Below are positions 61,148 to 64,000 of a DNA stretch of 64,000 bases, piece by piece. How positions within the stretch are numbered: the stretch's first letter is position 1; each line of letters starts with the position of its first letter. The translations under genes were made by a program, and so were the position numbers. The stretch comes from Inia geoffrensis (taxonomy: Eukaryota > Chordata > Mammalia > Artiodactyla > Iniidae), in the NCBI GenBank assembly GCA_036417435.1, contig CM070905.1, forward strand, positions 24,715,592 through 24,779,591, given 5' to 3'. The notes below the pieces were generated by a model, which ran no database searches, was not told the DNA's origin, and saw only the letters and a list, made by a program, of their open reading frames with translations.

Positions 61148-62228
61148 AAAGGGGCTGGGAGAATGGCCTCCACAGCTCTGAATGTTGCCCCCTGAGCCGG
61201 GCAGCAGCTCTGCTGGTCTGGAGCTACACCAGCTCTCTCTTGAACTCTTCCACTAGTTTCTGGCCCTTTCTCCCTCCGAGAATGGGGAGGAAGAGCAGGA
61301 GGCAGAGACAGAACAAACACCTTTTACCCTCTGCTCTTTCCTCTTCTTCAGTCTCCTCCCCTCTCATCATCCCAAGTCTCTCCCAGGTGGAAAATATAAG
61401 TGCTATGCATAATGCGTACATACGGCAGAAACAAATATTGGGCTGGGAGGACCGACGGTTTACCTAAGAGGAAGGAGAGTTGAGGTTTGGCTGCACTCAG
61501 TGTTGGAGGCTCCACTCGGCCAGGTGAGAATATTGTCCAAAGTAATAGGCACATAGATGGAGAATCACTGGATTCCACCCTCCACCTCCTCTCTCTCTGC
61601 TTTTCCTTATTTAATCTCCAGTGACCTCTGTGTTAGGATGGGCCTGCAGGCACCCCTTGCTTTGGTCCCCTTAAAGTTTTGAAGCCGAGGGAAACCAGGG
61701 AAAGCCTCTGGCTGACAGATTGTGCCATCTCCTCACTAGACCCGAGGAAAGCAGGTCTGTGTCTCTTCTGCTCAGACCCAAGCCTTGAATGACAGGGGCA
61801 TCTCTGAGGCTCACACAGTCCAGGGCCGCCCAATAAGCAGCTCCCGAACTTGGGCTTTTGAGAAAAACAGAGCGGACAATTGCCTTTAGGTCTTTGGCCA
61901 GACCTTCCCCAGAGGCCGGTGGCTACCACAGTGTCCAAAACACCTTGATGAGATCTGGCAGATACAAATGATATCTCAGAGAGTATGTTGAAACTGTTTA
62001 AATAGATGAACTTCTCTGGCATCAAAGAAATGCTCATTTGTGGAAGGTCGATAGGCTCATTATTCTTAGCCATTTATACAAAGACTCCCAAGGGAAGATA
62101 TCTACTTGGCAGCATTTCGGTGGAGCATCATATTTACTAAATGGTAAGAAGACAAAATTTCTTCTAAAAGCATCTTAGAATTTTTATTGTCCTTCCCTCA
62201 GTAAGAGAAAAATGGTATTGCTGGACTT
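61148..62228. other. Unique sequence
   Basis: A 146-codon minus frame at 61633-62073 has no recognised motif, poly(A) context or splice context. Left uncalled. Confidence 0.35.
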
Positions 62229-62231
62229 GAC

Positions 62232-62405
62232 GGCTGTATCATAACATCCACAGAAAGTATAGTTGGCAAAGCGCTTTCCAATACACCATCTCGTTTTAAC
62301 CTTGACAACAGCCCTGTCTTATGATGAGGCACAGGGCAGCCAAGGGCTTTGCTCAGGATCACACAGCCAGCAGGGAACAGAGCAGGATCATCAGCTTTCA
62401 AATCT
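62232..62405 (-). repeat. MIR SINE, antisense
   Basis: caaagcgctttccaatacac, atgatgaggcacagggcagc and ggatcacacagccagcaggg follow reverse MIR. Confidence 0.75.
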
Positions 62406-62934
62406 TATTTCATGGTTCTTTGGTGGATCTTAAACTTAGAGTGAACTTGAACAAGATGAATGTAAAGTCCTTAGCTCTTCCAGGCTCCGTAATTTGTCGC
62501 ATCACCAGCCGTGATGGTTTTAGCCCCTTCATAGCCGTCTCCTTTTCTTTGGGAAATGCCCCAACACCTTTCTCATTGTTTTCGTTTTTTTTTTTTTTTT
62601 TTCTGTGAGAATTTTGAGAGATTTCTATAATTTTGTTTTTTAGTTATTTGGCTATGAGTAACTCATTTAACGTAAAAGTTGGCAGTGATGTCTTAGCAAG
62701 AACCGTGAATATACTCAGGGATTCCCGCAAGTGAGAAAAATCTATCCTACAAATTGTTTTCAGGTACAATAAGGATTTTAAGTATGTTAGATTCCATAAT
62801 TAATAGAACCTATATAAGGCTATACATGCTAGACATTTTATTAAGCATTTGTTTTTATTTTGCAGCATTTTATTCATATATTTTTAGGGGTTACGTATGT
62901 TCATAGGTCTTCAAAAAGCACATTTTCAGTTTCT
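62406..62934. other. Unique sequence with a poly(T) run
   Basis: About 19 T at 62586-62604 may be the antisense tail of an unrecognised retroposon. Confidence 0.35.
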
Positions 62935-63060
62935 CATCCATAAATTGGATATAATAATAGCACCTGCCTCATACGGCTGTTAATGAGATCAAGTCAATTT
63001 CAATTAATAAAGCTCTCAGAACACACCTAGCACATCGTACTCAATATGATTAGTTAGTAT
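62935..63060 (+). repeat. MIR 3' half
   Basis: ctcatccataaattggatat, atagcacctgcctcatacgg and acacacctagcacatcgtac are degraded MIR text. Confidence 0.7.
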
Positions 63061-63280
63061 TATTTTCCTATTAGACAAAAGAGCTTTCATTATATACCTC
63101 ATGACAGAACTAATTTATAGGGAACCAGTAATTTCACAATTTGAATCCTAATGTAATCCATGACTACTAGTTTACACTGAATACCAAAATAATTTTGGAA
63201 TATAGCTCTTAAGAAATGATACGGTTTAAGAGAAGAGACTATATAAAGTAATTCCAGTCAAATATAGCAACAGGATTAAT
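63061..63280. other. Unique sequence
   Basis: Nothing recognised. Confidence 0.3.
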
Positions 63281-63609
63281 GGGAATGGTTTTTTGTTTTT
63301 GTTATTTAATTTTTAAAATTTATTTATTTTTGGCTGCGTTGGGTCTTCGTTGCAGTACACCGGCTTCTCATTGCGGTGGCTTCTCTTGTGGCGGAGAGTG
63401 GGCTCTAGGCGCGCGGGTTTCAGTAGTTGTGGCACGCAGGCTCAGTAGTTGTGGCTCGCGGGCTCTAGAGCGCAGGCTCAGTAGTTGTGGTGCACGGGCT
63501 TATTTGCTCCGCGGCATGTAGGATCTTCCCGGGCCAGGGCTCGAACCCGTGTCCCCTGCATTGGCAGGTGGATTCTTAACCACTGCACCACCAGGGAAGT
63601 CCGGGAATG
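63281..63609 (-). mobile_element. Long CHR-type SINE with internal repeats
   Basis: Antisense, about 310 bases. The phrase cagtagttgtgg repeats three times at roughly 30-base spacing between a ggctgcgttgggtcttcgtt tail side and the head caccagggaagtcc. gggaatg flanks it at 63281-63287 and 63603-63609. Confidence 0.92.
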
Positions 63610-63649
63610 TTTCAATGAAAGGCAAAAATCAACCCTTTCCAGTAGAGTA

Positions 63650-63890
63650 GAATAGAGTAAGATGATTAAGAACATGGCTGTCTTTTTTTCAAATTTTGGC
63701 TTTGAGTTTCCTCCCTGTGAGATCTTGGGTAAGTTAACTGAGCCCCTGCAGCACCCATTCCTTCATCTGTAAAATGAGGTATTAATAGTATGTACATTGA
63801 GGGTCAGGGGAGGATTAAATGAGATGGTGCCAAAGCGCTTAGCCCAGGGCCTGGCACAGAGTGATGGTCAAATGTTGGTGTTACAATCAT
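63650..63890 (+). repeat. MIR SINE
   Basis: gatcttgggtaagttaactg, cttcatctgtaaaatgaggt and cccagggcctggcacagagt are in MIR order. Confidence 0.87.
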
Positions 63891-64000
63891 GAGCTCAGGA
63901 TGGGAGCCCAGAGACTGGTCCCTTTAGCCCAAACAGGCCTGATGCTGACTTACCCTCATTATATCCCCCAGGCACCAATGTTTTGCAGCTCTTTAACATT

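Noticed and set aside
60780..61195. 100-133 codon frames on both strands
   Set aside because: They are translations of the CHR-2 SINE and recur at the other CHR-2 copies (30.6, 36.1, 37.3 and 44.5 kb).
61633..62073. 146-codon minus-strand open frame
   Set aside because: No recognised domain and no exon signals. Left as unique sequence.

Overview
The window is vertebrate nuclear DNA, almost certainly from a cetacean. It holds about eleven short retroposons with the tRNA-Glu-derived head and body of the CHR family. Several are the long CHR-2 form, with the landmarks gagcggctgggcccgtgagc and gagaggccacaacagtgaga and an oligo(A) tail. L1 3' ends of cetartiodactyl type (ttgtaaatcaactatac... followed by AATAAA) occur beside them, over a background of old MIR, L2, L1M and MER5 copies shared by all placental mammals. 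I see no bacterial, plasmid, phage or CRISPR architecture. The many 60-160 residue open frames are mostly chance or lie inside repeats.

Layout. 1-2.73 kb looks like the end of a plus-strand gene: a short in-frame C-terminal stretch, a stop at 46-48 and a long AT-rich, repeat-free 3' UTR ending at an AATAAA at 2708-2713. From 2.7 to 25 kb is intergenic or intronic DNA with L2 (11.4-15.2 kb), MIR, L1M and CHR copies and several repeat-poor gaps. The only CpG island (about 25.30-25.87 kb) is a promoter. On the minus strand it contains a well-placed ATG and a short first exon with a good splice donor. From 26.6 to 31.3 kb are a long sense L2 and a long antisense L1, the latter split by a CHR-2. 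From 31.3 to 50 kb are scattered repeats with a repeat-poor block at 37.6-41.4 kb that may hold regulatory DNA. From 50 to 64 kb are three minus-strand patches that look more coding than their surroundings (53.3, 58.1-58.6 and 59.6-59.9 kb). A young 5'-truncated L1 with an apparent 3' transduction lies at 56.8-58.0 kb, followed by more SINEs and MIRs.

How the parts relate: the window mainly shows one gene end, one promoter and a layered record of retroposition. Exact target-site duplications date many insertions as separate events. I could not name any gene with confidence, so all gene symbols are blank. I found no convincing new biological system. The items most worth a second look are the L1 3' transduction, the prematurely polyadenylated L1 fragment, the stacked SINE/L1 insertion at 35 kb, the CpG-island exon, and the three minus-strand exon-like or retrocopy-like patches.
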